This document shows, piece by piece, positions 49,573 to 50,162 of a DNA stretch of 50,162 nucleotides. The DNA is taken from contig JAFEGO010000120.1 of assembly GCA_018239845.1 (NCBI GenBank), positions 1-50,162 of the forward strand, written 5' to 3'. The notes beneath the pieces were generated by a model, which saw nothing but the letters and a program-made list of their open reading frames with translations, was not told the origin of the DNA and did not search any database. Each line of letters starts with the position of its first letter. The first letter of the stretch is position 1. Made by a program: the position numbers and the translations under genes. Source of the stretch: Verrucomicrobiota bacterium (lineage in GTDB: Bacteria > Verrucomicrobiota > Verrucomicrobiia > Opitutales > Opitutaceae).

Positions 49573-50162
49573 ATGGCTTCTGAAAATTACGCCGATTTCG
49601 AGGTGATGATCCAACGTGTGGCTTGGGCTCTAAGGCTCACTCCTGAAGAATTTAAAGATCATGTTAATGCTCACCGAATGGATGTCTTTCATACGATACC
49701 TGATCCACAGACTGGCCGTTCATTCATGGTGGGAGAAGAATTTACAAGTCGACTGAAGAAAATCGGAAAACGATATCTTGATTCAAATCCGGCTCAGAAA
49801 GTTCGTACCGATTTCAATTCTTTTGTTGAAGAGCTTCGAGCGAAATTCTCGGAATTTTTTGTCGGTACGGAGCGTGCCAGGGACGAGTCCCAGATGAATA
49901 GATGGATAGGTAGTGCCATGCGTGCCACTTTAAAGAAGCAAAGCGCCTCAACACACTATGTTCCCTGTGCTTTAATCTTTTCACAGACTGTGAAGCAATT
50001 TGAGGTTGGTCCCGTTACATTTTACCACACCTCGGAGTTCTTTCGTATCTTTGGCGATGAAATTGAGGGGCTTAGAGAGAAAATCCGCGCTCGCCACCAA
50101 GAACGGGTCACTGAATCGATCAAAAAGGGGTATGCCGCAAAAGACGCAGCCACGCCGGAGCA
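49573..50162 (+). CDS. Unknown protein, cut by the window end
   Basis: An open frame starts at ATG 49573 (MASENYADFEVMIQRVAWAL) and is still open at the window edge (196 codons). It is low GC and divergent from the TIR-like gene. Visible features: a charged helical N-terminal half with FVEELRAKFSEFFVGTERARD, then a beta-like stretch HYVPCALIFSQTVKQFEVGPVTFYHTSEFF, then another basic helix. No family is recognised. Context suggests an accessory or defence gene, but no function can be assigned. Confidence 0.6.
   Translation, partial: MASENYADFEVMIQRVAWALRLTPEEFKDHVNAHRMDVFHTIPDPQTGRSFMVGEEFTSRLKKIGKRYLDSNPAQKVRTDFNSFVEELRAKFSEFFVGTERARDESQMNRWIGSAMRATLKKQSASTHYVPCALIFSQTVKQFEVGPVTFYHTSEFFRIFGDEIEGLREKIRARHQERVTESIKKGYAAKDAATPE

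Overview
This is a high-GC bacterial chromosome segment. The likely source is a member of the Verrucomicrobiota, probably Opitutaceae. That is an inference from three things: a PEP-CTERM-type surface protein beside a TPR protein and an exosortase, the overall gene repertoire, and many short GTAG-headed palindromes between genes. No rRNA, tRNA, CRISPR array or insertion sequence was recognised. Almost everything up to about 47.8 kb looks like core chromosome. The last 2.3 kb is visibly lower in GC and carries defence-like genes, so it looks like the edge of an accessory island.

Layout. 1-440: cut-off secreted protein. 0.8-4.8 kb (minus strand): chaperone htpG, a small Tyr/His-rich lipoprotein and an aromatic-amino-acid-decarboxylase-family enzyme. 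4.9-10.6 kb (minus): complete branched-chain amino-acid-type ABC transporter livKKHMGF with two tandem binding proteins. 10.8-16.0 kb (plus): an LptF/LptG-type permease, then a compact vitamin B5/coenzyme A block panB-panC-coaBC-coaX-panD. 16.1-19.8 kb: short-chain dehydrogenase, a SeqA-like protein (unexpected outside Gammaproteobacteria), small membrane and glycine-zipper proteins, and a lipoprotein. 19.8-26.8 kb: hemW, an M23 peptidase, a Fur-family regulator with a TPR protein, priA and mpl. 26.9-31.7 kb: phenylalanine/tyrosine catabolism (FAA hydrolase, phhA, hppD, hmgA) next to a LuxR-type regulator. 31.7-36.2 kb: PEP-CTERM-type protein, TPR membrane protein and an exosortase with an EpsI-like C-terminal domain. 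36.2-42.5 kb: lipoprotein, rimO, a tiny 32-residue basic protein, an M61 peptidase, an Rsm22-like and a second methyltransferase. 42.5-46.2 kb: NMT1/THI5-type ABC transporter and a double-receiver response regulator. 46.5-47.8 kb: secreted coiled-coil protein. 47.9-50.2 kb: HEPN-motif protein, beta-domain/TIR-like protein and a cut-off unknown gene.

How the genes work together. The five-gene CoA block covers ketopantoate and aspartate through to 4'-phosphopantetheine, except for ketopantoate reductase. The Phe/Tyr block converts Phe to Tyr, and 4-hydroxyphenylpyruvate through homogentisate to maleylacetoacetate. An FAA hydrolase could finish the route, but no maleylacetoacetate isomerase or aminotransferase is present here. 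The exosortase locus places a likely sorting substrate beside its likely sorting enzyme.

Most interesting points: the SeqA-like protein; the right-edge HEPN plus beta-domain/TIR-like pair; several distinct GTAG-headed REP palindromes; panB apparently starting with ATT; a Fur-family protein lacking the usual His-rich metal motif; a tiny basic protein with its own terminator; and a shared 11-bp motif upstream of two secreted-protein genes.
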